From positions 620,001-684,000 of the forward strand of contig NZ_CP009571.1 of the NCBI RefSeq assembly GCF_000764535.1: 64,000 nucleotides of DNA, in the 5' to 3' direction. Position 1 is the stretch's first letter, and every line of letters begins with the position of its first letter. This DNA is from Sphingomonas taxi (GTDB taxonomy: Bacteria > Pseudomonadota > Alphaproteobacteria > Sphingomonadales > Sphingomonadaceae). The notes under the pieces are model-generated. The model made no database searches, was not told where the DNA came from, and was given only the letters and a program-made list of their open reading frames with translations. Position numbers and translations under genes: made by a program. Of this stretch, positions 1-8,902 are shown piece after piece.

Positions 1-796
1 CCACCAGATCGCCGATACCGTCACACTCGGTGCCGTGGGCCGCGAGCATGGCACGAAGGTCGCCGAGGTTCGGCGTGGTGCGGCCGGCGAAGGGGAACAG
101 GCCGGCGATCTCGCCGGCATTGCCGTGATGGCCGCGCAGCAGCTGGCCATCGACGACCGTCGCGGCGCGGAAGCCGGCCGCGACGTTGACGTAGCAGAAG
201 CTGCCGAAGTCGGCGCCGACGCCGAGCAGGTGCTCGCCGATCGCGGTGGCCGCGGCGATGTTCTCTACCATCGCGGGCAAGGCAAGGCGGCGGCTGACGA
301 GCGCCTCCAGATCGATCAGCGCCCAGTCGTCGAGCTCGGGGGCGGGGTTGACGGTGCGCGGGGCGGTGAAGAAGCCGGCGATCGCCACGCCGATGCCGAC
401 GATCTGGTCGGGCAGGGACTGTTCGTCGCGGAACCGCACGACCGCGTCGAGCAGCCCGTCGCGCGGCATCCCCGGCAGGCTGATCTCGCGGCGCGCGCGC
501 ACCGCCCCGGCGAGGTCGAGCAGCAGCACGTCGGCACGGTCGGTCATCACCGACAGGCCGAGGCTGAAGGCGGCATCGGGGGCGATGTGGATCGTGGCGC
601 TCGGCTGGCCGCGACCCTGCGCCACCGCCTCGCCGGCGCGGACCAGCCCCGCCGCCTCCAGCTCCTCGGTGGCGCGGAAGATCGCGGTGCCCGACAGGCC
701 GGTGTCGCGGATCAGCGTCGACCGCGACAGGCTGCCGTGCCGTCTGACGAGGGTCAGCACGCGGCGTGCACGCGGGGTCAGGGAGAGGCGGTTCAT
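1..796 (-). CDS. ROK family transcriptional regulator (3' end outside window)
   Basis: The frame stays open from an ATG at 796 to the window edge, giving 265 residues of an incomplete protein. Residues 1-65 read as a winged helix (LSRSTLIRDTGLSGTAIFRA, then an EELEAAGLV recognition region). From about residue 75 an actin-like ROK fold follows, with GLSVMTDRADVLLLDLAG and later GHHGNAGEIAGLFPFAG, the usual ROK loop. ROK repressors of the NagC/Mlc/XylR type normally sense a sugar or sugar phosphate. The gene diverges from a TonB receptor across an AT-rich inverted repeat. A consensus TTGACA (minus strand, 860-855) lies in the left arm of that repeat and could be this gene's -35 box, which would allow autoregulation. 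The zinc-binding Cys cluster of ROK proteins lies beyond the window, so it cannot be checked. The sensed ligand is unknown. Confidence 0.9.
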   Translation of the reverse strand, partial: MNRLSLTPRARRVLTLVRRHGSLSRSTLIRDTGLSGTAIFRATEELEAAGLVRAGEAVAQGRGQPSATIHIAPDAAFSLGLSVMTDRADVLLLDLAGAVRARREISLPGMPRDGLLDAVVRFRDEQSLPDQIVGIGVAIAGFFTAPRTVNPAPELDDWALIDLEALVSRRLALPAMVENIAAATAIGEHLLGVGADFGSFCYVNVAAGFRAATVVDGQLLRGHHGNAGEIAGLFPFAGRTTPNLGDLRAMLAAHGTECDGIGDLV

Positions 797-855
797 CTTC
801 ACTAACCTCACGCACAGGACGACCTACCTGGCGTTAGCCCCGGCGTCTTCAGACT

Positions 856-892
856 GTCAAATATATATCGTACAGGATGATATGTATTTGAC
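856..892. promoter_or_regulatory. 14-bp imperfect inverted repeat, probable operator between ROK gene and TonB receptor
   Basis: GTCAAATATATATC (856-869) and GATATGTATTTGAC (879-892) are inverted copies with one mismatch, around a 9-base spacer. In the core 858-890, 24 of 33 bases are A or T, unlike the GC-rich surroundings. The outer ends read TTGAC on both strands. Size, symmetry and position between a ROK regulator and a divergent receptor fit a repressor operator. Binding by this ROK protein is inference. Confidence 0.7.
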
Positions 893-907
893 GAAGTCGG
901 GGGGCTC

Positions 908-3651
908 ATGACATATCTATCGAGGCATTCCATGCTGTTGACGCTGGCGGCCGGCACGATGCTGGCGGGAATGCCGGCGCAGGCGCAGGCGCAGGTGAGG
1001 GACGGCGCGGCCGTCGCGCCGGACGCGAACAGCGACGGCGACCAGCCGGACATCGTCGTCACCGGCTTCCGCGCGTCGCAGCGCTCGGCGACCAAGGCGA
1101 AGCGCGAGGCGGCGGTGATCCTCGATTCCGTCGCGCAGGACGATGTCGGCCGGCTGCCCGACCTCAACATCGTCGAGGCGAGCCGGCGGATCACCGGCGT
1201 GTCGGTGGTCGGCGGGGCGGACGCGACCAAGAACCGCGACATCTACCAGCGCGCGACGATCCGTGGCCTCGATCCGCGCTACAATCTCGTCACGATCGAC
1301 GGCATTCCGCTCGCCTCGCCCGACTGGGTCTATCGCGGTGCGCGGCTCGAGATGCTGCCGGCATCGCTCGTCTCGCGGATCGAGGCGATCAAGAGCGTCA
1401 GCGCGCAATATGATCCGCACGCGCTCGGCGGCCAGATCAACATCGTGTCGAAAAGCGCCTTCGACGGCCGCGGCGACCGCAGTCTGGTGCTCAACGCCAA
1501 TGCCGCGACAACGACACCGCAGGCAAGCTCATCCGCGGCGGTGGCGTGACGATCCGTACCGATGCGACCGCCGCGGCGCGGTTCGGCGCCAACCGCGATT
1601 TCGGCGTCGTCGCCTCGGCGGAATATCAGCGCCTGCCGTCGACCGCGCGCGCCGAACTGCCCGGCGACAGCAATGGCGCGGGCTGGTCCTATTTCACCGC
1701 CGCGGGGGCGCGCACGCCGTTCGCCACCCTGTCTACCGGTTATCCGGTGCCGGTGCGCAACCAGGACTATTTCTTCGAGAATATGCGCACCCGGCTCAGC
1801 GGCAACCTGAAGCTGGAATGGCGACCCGACGATGCGACCGCGCTGGCGCTGTTCGGCGGCTATTATCACGACACCGATACCGAGACGCGGTACGAGATGC
1901 TGACCATTCCGACCGGCGCGCCGACCGACGTCACGCCGGGCAGCGGCCGCTTCGCGCGCGGCGACCTGCAGCAGGGGCTGACCTATCAGCCGGTGACGCG
2001 CGACACCTGGCTGGTCGACGCAAAGGGGCATCACGACTTCGGCGGTGGCGTCGTGCTCGACACGACGCTCGCGCGTTCGCAGGCGACCTATCGCGAGCTG
2101 CGCGAGATGATCAAATATGGCACCAATCCGCAGGCGGGCAGCGCCACGGCAGGCTATCTGCCGGCGTTCGGCTATGCCTATCGCATCGTCAAAGGCCGGC
2201 CGCGGCTGACGTTCAACGACGGCGCCGCGGCGAACAACCCGGACAGCTATCGCGCGCTCTACTATCGCAGCATCGATCGCGATCTCGATTCGACGGTGGA
2301 TTTCGCCAGGGTCGATCTCGGCCTCAACGCCGCGGCGGCCGACCGCGGCTTCGGCGCGCGGGTCGGCGCGGCGGTGACGCGCACCGATCTCGCCTATGAC
2401 CAGCGTTATGCCGAATATGTCCCCGCCGATGCCGCCGGGCAGACGACGATCGGGACGATGCGCGGCATCCTCTACGACCGGCGCCCCGGCGCCTATATGA
2501 CGCCCGCCGTCCCCTATCTGCTGATCGACCGGCAGGCGGCGTGGCAGCGGTTCGCGGCGACGCGCAGCGCCTTCGTCGCGACCAATCAGGTCGCCAACAA
2601 TGCCGCCGACGATTTCCGCGATCTGGAGACGACGAAGGCCGCCTATGCGCAGGCGCTGTTCCGCACCGACGATTTCGACGTGCAGGCCGGGGTGCGCTAC
2701 GATGATACGCATCTCGTCGTCGACACCAACCAGCCGACCGGCACCGCGGCGACCGCCTATCGCGCGGTGCGGCGCACCACCGGCTATGCCTATTGGCTGC
2801 CCTCGGCGCTTGCCACCTATCAGCTCGGCGACGGCATGCGGCTGCGCGCCGGCGTGTCGAAGACGATCGGCCGACCCGATTACAGCCAATATGCCGTCCG
2901 CAACACGTTCGGGATCGGCACCGACGGCACGCTGACGATCGCTACCGGCAATCCCGACCTCAAGCCGCGCGAGGCGTGGAATTACGACCTGTCCTACGAA
3001 TGGTATCCGGGCGCCGGCATGATCTCGGTCGCCGCCTTCACCAAGGCTATCCGCAACGAGATCTTCACCAGCAGCCAGCAAGGGCCGGCGACGCCGTTCC
3101 AGGGCGTCACTTACCAGAATGTCTTCGTCACCACGCCGCGCAACGCGGCGTCGGCGCGGGTGAAGGGGCTGGAGATCGGCTATACGATCGATCGGATCGC
3201 CACGGTGCCGGGCCTCGGCTTCAACGCCAACGTCACGCTGCTCGACGGATCGTATCGCCAGCCGGTCAGCGCGGCGGGGATCAGGACGGGGCTGCCCGCG
3301 ACGCGGCGAACCAGCGGATTGATCCAGCAGCCCGATTATATCGCCAACCTCACCGTCTTCTACGTGACCGGCCCGGTCGAGCTGCGCGGTTCGTACAATC
3401 GCATCGGCCGCGCGCTGCAATCGGCGGACGGCGATACGCCGCTGCGCGACCTCTATCAGGAGCCGCGCCAGCAATTCGACGTGCAGGCGCGGCTTGCGGT
3501 GCGCGACGGGCTCGATCTCGTCGGCCAGGTGCAAAATCTGACCAAGGAGGCATTCGTCGTCCGTCAGGGGCGCCGGCGCGAGGACGTCAATTACTTCTTC
3601 CCGGTCGGGCGGACGATCTGGCTCGGCCTGTCGTGGACGCCGAAGCTATGA
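908..3651 (+). pseudogene. TonB-dependent receptor, broken by a -1 frameshift near 1507
   Basis: This outer-membrane receptor would import a ligand with energy from TonB-ExbB-ExbD. The first frame (908-1549, 213 residues) has a signal peptide ending in AQAQA, the DIVVTGF box, and a plug domain with VGRLPDLNIVEASRRITGVS, the form seen in Caulobacter/Xanthomonas-type receptors. The second frame supplies the beta barrel up to a final LGLSWTPKL, ending in an aromatic-containing strand typical of outer-membrane proteins. The downstream frame already reads DNDTAGKLIRGGGVTIRT before the first frame stops, so one missing base in GCCGCGACAACG (about 1503-1514) explains the break. Repaired, the protein is about 914 residues, normal for the family. 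It overlaps the next gene by 4 bases. An in-frame ATG at 932 has a GAGG upstream, but the start at 908 gives the better signal peptide n-region. This is either a true mutation or a sequencing error; the ligand is not evident. Confidence 0.85.
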
Positions 3652-4769
3652 GGCCGCTGCCGGGGGTGATGGTGGCGGCCCTGATGCTCGCCGCCACCGC
3701 GGCTGCGGCGCAGGAGGTCGGCCAAGTGCCGGTCGAACCGATGGTCCGCGTCGTGCTCAAATTCGTCAAGCGCGGCGCGGGCGGGGGTGTCCGCTTCGAT
3801 CCGGCAAGCTGTCCGGCGTGCCGGATCGTCACCGACGCCAATTGGAACGCTGACAACGCCCGCGAGACGGTCGTCGCCGTGTCGGTGCCACGGATGCGGT
3901 CGCTGGAGCTCGGTTTCGCCGGCCCGGCCGCGACGATCCGGCGGGTGATCCTCGAGGGCGGCGACCTGCCGTTCCGGCGCGCGGGTGCGCGGCTGGTCGT
4001 GGCGCTGCCGCCGGTGCCTGCGGATGCGATCACCGCCGGCGAGGTCGCGACGCATATCGTCGAGCCGGGCATGGTGCTGCGCTTCGAACATGCCGACCCG
4101 GCGCGGCGCGCGGGCGATTATGCCGGCGGCCGTTTCCCCGCGGTCGAGCGCGCCGCGGCCGACACGCTGGAGTTCGCGCAGCGCGAGGTGGTGCGCGAAC
4201 TCGGGCTGGGCGCGCATGTCGGGCGGGCGGGGCTGGGGACGATCCAGATCATGGGCTTCGACACCAACGCCCCCCACGACCATCGCGACTCCCCGCCGCA
4301 CATCCACATGCATCTGCGCTGGCCGGACAATATCGGCACGCAGATCGGCCATTATTATATCGGGCCGGACGGCTTGCTGAGCCACAATGTCGTGGGGGTG
4401 AAAGGGCTGGAAGCGCCGCAGCGGCGCTTCGGCCGCGGCGAGGCGTTCACGACGATCGGTGCGGACGGGCGTCCCGTCTACACCCATCGCATCACCGCCG
4501 AAGGCTGGCTCGATCTCGGCGCGGCGGACGGGCCGCCCTGCCATATCCGCCCGGCCGGCGCCGGCGGCTTCGCGGGTGGTGCGATCGTCGCCTGTCCGGG
4601 GCAGGCGCCGCGGCGGATCACCGTCGCCGACGACCTCGCGCGAGGCCTGCTGACCGTCGACACCAACGCGATCCGCGAGACCTTCCGCTACGATCCCGAC
4701 ACCGGCGGGCTGCTGCCGCCGACCGACGTCGCGCCGCCCGGCCCGTCGGTGTTCACCGGCGACGGATGA
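3648..4769 (+). CDS. Exported histidine-rich protein of unknown function, coupled to the TonB receptor
   Basis: The ATG overlaps the receptor stop codon (ATGA), so the two genes are probably translated in series. The 373-residue product begins with a signal peptide (hydrophobic VMVAALMLAATAAAAQ). I do not recognise the family. The middle carries a dense histidine cluster, NAPHDHRDSPPHIHMHLRW, followed within about 15 residues by IGHYYIGPDG, and later YTHRITAEGWLDL. CPAC sits near residue 50 and two more cysteines near the C terminus. The histidine spacing suggests a bound metal ion, but this is inference. As the only partner of the receptor in this operon, it may process or carry the imported ligand in the periplasm or on the cell surface. 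Codon use matches its neighbours. Confidence 0.85.
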   Translation: MRPLPGVMVAALMLAATAAAAQEVGQVPVEPMVRVVLKFVKRGAGGGVRFDPASCPACRIVTDANWNADNARETVVAVSVPRMRSLELGFAGPAATIRRVILEGGDLPFRRAGARLVVALPPVPADAITAGEVATHIVEPGMVLRFEHADPARRAGDYAGGRFPAVERAAADTLEFAQREVVRELGLGAHVGRAGLGTIQIMGFDTNAPHDHRDSPPHIHMHLRWPDNIGTQIGHYYIGPDGLLSHNVVGVKGLEAPQRRFGRGEAFTTIGADGRPVYTHRITAEGWLDLGAADGPPCHIRPAGAGGFAGGAIVACPGQAPRRITVADDLARGLLTVDTNAIRETFRYDPDTGGLLPPTDVAPPGPSVFTGDG

Positions 4770-4820
4770 TCCCGCGCGCCGTCCGTACCGGATGTCCGGC
4801 CGCCAGCCGGGAGCTGATGC

Positions 4821-5243
4821 CTAAGCCTGATCCGGCGGCCCCGCTTCGATGGCGGCGGAATCCATCCAGAACGGCCCGAACCCGTGGCCATCGAGGTCCT
4901 CGAACGCGCGGCTGTACATGAAACCCATGTCTTGTGGTTCGTGCAGTTCGCGTCCACCCGCCTCGACCGCCGCGCGCGTGATCGCGTCGACGTCTTCGCG
5001 ACTGTCGAACGACAGCGCGTAATGGCCGGTGGAGTGCGTCGCCGCATCCACGATCGTCTTCTCCGTGAATGTCGCGAAGAAGGGCTTGGCGAGAAGCATG
5101 ACGTAGATCGCGTCCGACCACACCATCGACGACGACTGCGCATTGCTGAACCGCGCGTTCTTCGCGAAGCCGATCGCCTCGTAGAAAGCGGTCGATGCCG
5201 CGACATCGGCGACCGGCAGGTTGACGAAGATCATCTTGGGCAT
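4821..5243 (-). CDS. VOC (glyoxalase/bleomycin-resistance) family protein
   Basis: A 140-residue single-module protein with the two beta-alpha-beta-beta-beta units of the vicinal oxygen chelate superfamily: MIFVNLPVADVAASTAFYEA at the N terminus, then HYALSFDSREDVDAI, and DLDGHGFGPFWMD near the C terminus. Such proteins bind a divalent metal and act as lyases, dioxygenases or binding proteins; the substrate cannot be told here. The start at 5243 is preferred to one 18 bases upstream because GAGAGGAC lies at Shine-Dalgarno distance. It converges with the histidine-rich gene and appears to be transcribed alone. Confidence 0.88.
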   Translation of the reverse strand: MPKMIFVNLPVADVAASTAFYEAIGFAKNARFSNAQSSSMVWSDAIYVMLLAKPFFATFTEKTIVDAATHSTGHYALSFDSREDVDAITRAAVEAGGRELHEPQDMGFMYSRAFEDLDGHGFGPFWMDSAAIEAGPPDQA

Positions 5244-5335
5244 GGTTGAGGTCCTCTCCATCGCAACGACTGCCGTCGACTCGGCTCGTTCGCAAACTAT
5301 GCTCTTCCCGACGCCGTCCGTCGTCCCCGCATTCG

Positions 5336-5605
5336 ATAGCCGGGGCCGTGGCTGGCGTCGTCGCGCAGGTGGCGCTCGCCTGGGCGATGGCGAAGCCGGG
5401 CGTCACCTCGCCACTGATCGGTGCGCGGACCGTCGAGCAGCTGACCGGCAACTTGGCCGCTGCCCCGCTGACGCTCGACCACGAACAGATGGCACGATTG
5501 GATGAGGTAAGCGCTCCTCCGCCCGGCTTCAGCGCCGGGCTGGCGTCGCTCGCCATTCGGCGCATGGTATTTGGAGGTCGCGACGTTCGCGGTTGGGGCG
5601 AGTAA
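5336..5605 (+). pseudogene. Aldo/keto reductase, C-terminal remnant
   Basis: Codons from about 5336 to the stop at 5605 give VAQVALAWAMAKPGVTSPLI and then GARTVEQLTGNLAAAPLTLD, the cofactor-binding C-terminal end of aldo/keto reductases (PAQVALAW...P...GARTxxQLxxNL). About 75 residues of a normally 310-340 residue enzyme remain. Nothing upstream in any frame supplies the TIM-barrel catalytic part or a start codon, so this is a decayed fragment. It lies between the VOC gene and the DUF4139 pair. Confidence 0.8.
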
Positions 5606-5653
5606 TGGGGACACCGCGATCAGCTCGGTTTCTGGGTCAGCACGTCCGACAAT

Positions 5654-7171
5654 CTAACGAGAACCGAGCATCTCGTAATCGAACGTCGCCAGCCCGTTCG
5701 CCGGCACCGTCGTCGCCCAGACGTAGCGGCCGTTGCGCCGACGGAGGGGCTGCCGGAATCGCAGATGCTGGTCGTCACCGCTGGTCCCGAGCCTGGCCTC
5801 GAACTCGATCGGCCATGGGTTGGCGTTGGTGACCGTCAGCAGATGACCGTCCGCGTGACGGCGCGCCGGCCGATCGGCGATCTCCACCGACACGCCGGGG
5901 CCGGCATCGAGCCGATACTCGACGTCCTCGCCCACCGCTTTGTCGTCGGTCCTCGTGGAGCCGATCAACAACCGCCGACCGCCCATCTCCTGAAACACTT
6001 CGACTTGCCCCGCCGGCAATGGCGCTCCGAGGCCACCGGTGGTGGTGTTGCGCGCGCGCAGGATCAGGCGGGGGGCGCTCGCGTCGTCGTCGAAGACGTC
6101 GCTGACATACACGAGGCGCATCGCCACGCCTTGCCGGGCGAGGAATGCCACCTGCTTCTGCGCTTTCGCCGCGACGGTGACCCGGTCGGGGAAGCGGTAT
6201 AGCTTGAGGTCGCCGAGTTCCTCCTGCTTCGCGATTCTGGCGGCAGTGACGACGATTTCCTGAGCCATCGGCGCTGGCGGGGGCGGCGGTGGCGGCGGTG
6301 GCGGTGGCGGGGGAGGCGGCAATGGCGAGGAATAGTCGGCGCCGGTCGGGAAGCATCGCAGCGTCAGCGCGCGATTACGGTCGATGCCGACTATCGGTAG
6401 CCGGTCTGACTCCACCCGATTGACTTTGCCGGCCACGGCCGCCCCCCGCGCGTTGGGGAAGCTGGTGACGTCGTTCGATGCTACGGTCACCCACGCGAAC
6501 AGATCAGCGGAGCGACCATCGGGCTGCATCGTCACGACATAGTCCGCTTGCCAGTCGAACCCGGTGGCGAGGTAGGACAGGGTCAGCGTGGCGGTGGCCG
6601 CGTGCGCGCTGGTGGTTCGGATCGACAGCGTCGGCTTGTCGGACAGGCCGGCTGGCACCTCTGGATAGACGATCGCCTCCGCAAGGCCGGTGCATCGCAG
6701 CGCCTCGGTGCCGGCAGCCAAAGTGACCAGCGCGGCGCCGCGGGCGGCGGAGCGGATCGTCGCAGGCTGCTCGACCACCTTGCCGGTCGCGCGGTCGGTC
6801 CGACGGATGATGACCCGCCGACCGAGCGCCCGGTCGTAGAGCGAGCGCGGCGAGAGCAGGTCGGCGTCAAGATTCTTCTCGATGACCCCGCTCGGCAGGT
6901 CGGCGACGACGGCGGACTCGGGCAGAATGTTGCCCGCAACGCCCTCGAACCGGATCACCGCCGTGCCCGCCGGCAGGGTGATCGTCCGCCGTTCGGTGAT
7001 GAGCGCGACACCGGCGGGGTGGTTGCGGTCGATCTCGCGACCCCGGCGATCCGGCGCGCCATAGACGGTGACGCTGACGTCGTCGGGCTTGGTCGAGGTG
7101 ACCACCACCTGCGCGTCGAGCACCGTCGGCGCAGCCACTGCCAGCAGCAGGGCGAGCCAGGCGAGGCGCAC
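5654..7171 (-). CDS. Exported DUF4139 protein with polyproline insert (second of a tandem pair)
   Basis: The product has 505 residues, starting at a GTG 5 bases after the stop of the upstream paralogue; the two are surely co-transcribed. It has a signal peptide (AWLALLLAVAAPTVLDAQ) and then the DUF4139 architecture: an N-terminal beta domain with DLLSPRSLYDRALG and the C-terminal repeat region with TLSYLATGFDWQADYV. Proteins of this family are secreted or periplasmic and of unknown function. Between the halves is a run of 15 prolines (plus-strand 6270-6325) followed by AQEIVVTAARIAKQEELGDL. The paralogue has a short glycine-rich segment at the same place, so the proline run is an insertion or expansion. 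EIVVTA resembles the start of TonB receptors but no plug or barrel follows. Confidence 0.88.
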   Translation of the reverse strand: MRLAWLALLLAVAAPTVLDAQVVVTSTKPDDVSVTVYGAPDRRGREIDRNHPAGVALITERRTITLPAGTAVIRFEGVAGNILPESAVVADLPSGVIEKNLDADLLSPRSLYDRALGRRVIIRRTDRATGKVVEQPATIRSAARGAALVTLAAGTEALRCTGLAEAIVYPEVPAGLSDKPTLSIRTTSAHAATATLTLSYLATGFDWQADYVVTMQPDGRSADLFAWVTVASNDVTSFPNARGAAVAGKVNRVESDRLPIVGIDRNRALTLRCFPTGADYSSPLPPPPPPPPPPPPPPPAPMAQEIVVTAARIAKQEELGDLKLYRFPDRVTVAAKAQKQVAFLARQGVAMRLVYVSDVFDDDASAPRLILRARNTTTGGLGAPLPAGQVEVFQEMGGRRLLIGSTRTDDKAVGEDVEYRLDAGPGVSVEIADRPARRHADGHLLTVTNANPWPIEFEARLGTSGDDQHLRFRQPLRRRNGRYVWATTVPANGLATFDYEMLGSR

Positions 7172-7176
7172 GATCG

Positions 7177-8649
7177 TCAGTACCGCGTGTCGAAGGTCGC
7201 GGTCAGCGTCGCGGTGCCGTTCGCGGGCACCCGCACATGCCATATCCGCTCGTCGAGCGAGCGCTGCTCGCCCGGCTGGCTCTCCGCCGTTACGCGCGTG
7301 TCTTCCCACCTGTCGCCAAGGCCCGTCTGGCTGACGTCGACCGTCACCGGCTCGGGCCGGGCGTTGGTCAGGACGTAGCGCATCGCGGTGCGCCAGTAGG
7401 TGACGCTGCGCGATTCCTCGACCGTGCGGGTCGGCGCGCCTTGAACCTTGATCCGGTAGCGGGCGGTGCGTTCCCACTCGTCGGCCAGGATCTTCTCGCG
7501 CTTGTCGACCGCGGGTTGAACCTTCACGTCGAACGCCTCGCCCGTCTTGATTGCGAGCTGGCTGCCCATCGGCGTGTGGCCGATGCCGTTCTCGCCGACG
7601 AACTGCGGCTGCCCCGTGGCGTCGCGCATATAGACGCGCACCGTTCCCGCCGGCAGCGCGTCGCCGAGCCCGCCCTCGCGCGCGGTGGAGAAGCCGATCA
7701 CCGTGTCGGCCGAGCGCGGCTCCTGATCGCTGCCCATCCAGCCGTTGCGGAACGCGTACAGCTTGCGCGCGGCGACACCGCCGACCGACAGGAAGCTCAC
7801 CTGCTTCTGCTGGTTGGCGGCGATGGTGGTGCGGTGGCCGAGTGGGTAGAGGTAGAAATCGCCCAGCCGCGCACGGCCGGCGCTCTGCGTCCCCGGCCGG
7901 GTGCCCGGCGCCAGCCCCAGGCTGCGGCTGCTGTTGCCACCGGGACCGCCCGCGACCAGCAGCGCGTCGGCATCGACATAGGTGGTGCCGCCGCTATTGC
8001 CGAGCGTGATCCAGCCCTGCACGTCGACGGTCGATTTGCCCTCGTCGAACAGCGCCACATAGTCGGCCGACCACGACAGGCCGCCGGTCAGATAACTGAT
8101 CGTCACCGGCCGCCGCCCGGCGTTCTTCGCATCCAAAGTGATCGACAGCGTCGGTCGCGCGCGCAGGTTGGGCGGCAACGAATCGAAGACGACCCGCACG
8201 GGCAGGCCATCGTCGCGCAGCACCTCGATCCGGCTGCCGATCTGCAGGATGACGCCGTCGTTGGAGGCGAGCACCCGGGCCTGTTCGCGCGTCTCCGCGC
8301 CGGTTGCCGGGTTGGTGCGGACGAGGGTGATGGTCTGTCCCACCGCCTTTTCCATCAGCGCGCGCGGCGATAACAAGTCATAGTCGTAATTCTGTTCGAC
8401 GATCGTCGTGCCCTCGGCCGACAGGCGGACGGTGGCGGGGCGGATCTCGCTCGACACGTCGGGGAATTCCTGCCGGGAGATGCCGGCCGGCAGGGTCATC
8501 TGCCGCGTGTCCTGGATCAGCGCGGTGTCGTTGGCATAGATCGTGACCGCCACGTCGCCTTGCGCGCTGCGGCCGGCAACCGAAGGCGGCACAGCCTGAG
8601 CCCATGCCCCGGCAGGCACAACCGCCAGCAAAACCAACGTCGATCGCAT
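7177..8649 (-). CDS. Exported DUF4139 domain protein (first of a tandem pair)
   Basis: The product has 490 residues with a signal peptide (MRSTLVLLAVVPAGAWAQA). The start is set by AGGGGGAGAG just upstream. Conserved family stretches include DYDLLSPRALMEKAVG, RPVTISYLTGGLSWSADYV, RTTIAANQQKQVSFL and, near the end, SVTYWRTAMRYVLTNARPEP. It aligns along its length with the downstream gene (DLLSPR, SYL-TG--W-ADYV, AN/AKxQKQVxFL), so the pair arose by tandem duplication. The molecular role of DUF4139 proteins is not established. A location in the periplasm or on the cell surface follows from the signal peptide. Confidence 0.9.
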   Translation of the reverse strand: MRSTLVLLAVVPAGAWAQAVPPSVAGRSAQGDVAVTIYANDTALIQDTRQMTLPAGISRQEFPDVSSEIRPATVRLSAEGTTIVEQNYDYDLLSPRALMEKAVGQTITLVRTNPATGAETREQARVLASNDGVILQIGSRIEVLRDDGLPVRVVFDSLPPNLRARPTLSITLDAKNAGRRPVTISYLTGGLSWSADYVALFDEGKSTVDVQGWITLGNSGGTTYVDADALLVAGGPGGNSSRSLGLAPGTRPGTQSAGRARLGDFYLYPLGHRTTIAANQQKQVSFLSVGGVAARKLYAFRNGWMGSDQEPRSADTVIGFSTAREGGLGDALPAGTVRVYMRDATGQPQFVGENGIGHTPMGSQLAIKTGEAFDVKVQPAVDKREKILADEWERTARYRIKVQGAPTRTVEESRSVTYWRTAMRYVLTNARPEPVTVDVSQTGLGDRWEDTRVTAESQPGEQRSLDERIWHVRVPANGTATLTATFDTRY

Positions 8650-8902
8650 AGTCTCTCCCCCTGCGGTGAGCTTACGGGGCGGGGCTGCCCCGCGCAACGT
8701 CGGACATGATCGACGCGGGCCACAGGCCTTCCATGCGGAAACTGAACGAATGGTGGAAGTCGGGTGCGCGAAACTTGCCTGCGAGTGACCGGCTTTGGGT
8801 CGTTGCAGCCGCACTGCGTTTTGCACGTCCGTCTGCCAAGCCATGATCCGATACGCCCCCGGACCCGTGCTTTGGGCGGCATAGCATGTTAGGGCCGCCG
8901 CC

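Noticed and set aside
1330..3534. Very long open frame on the minus strand opposite the TonB receptor
   Set aside because: Its translation is low in complexity (rich in Arg, Gly, Ala and Asp, with no motif) and mirrors the codon pattern of the real gene. Similar mirror frames lie opposite cckA, lptD, pepA and others.
6240..6340. Fusion of a DUF4139 protein with a TonB receptor, because of EIVVTA
   Set aside because: No plug or barrel sequence follows; the DUF4139 second half resumes immediately (EELGDLKLYRFPDRVTV).
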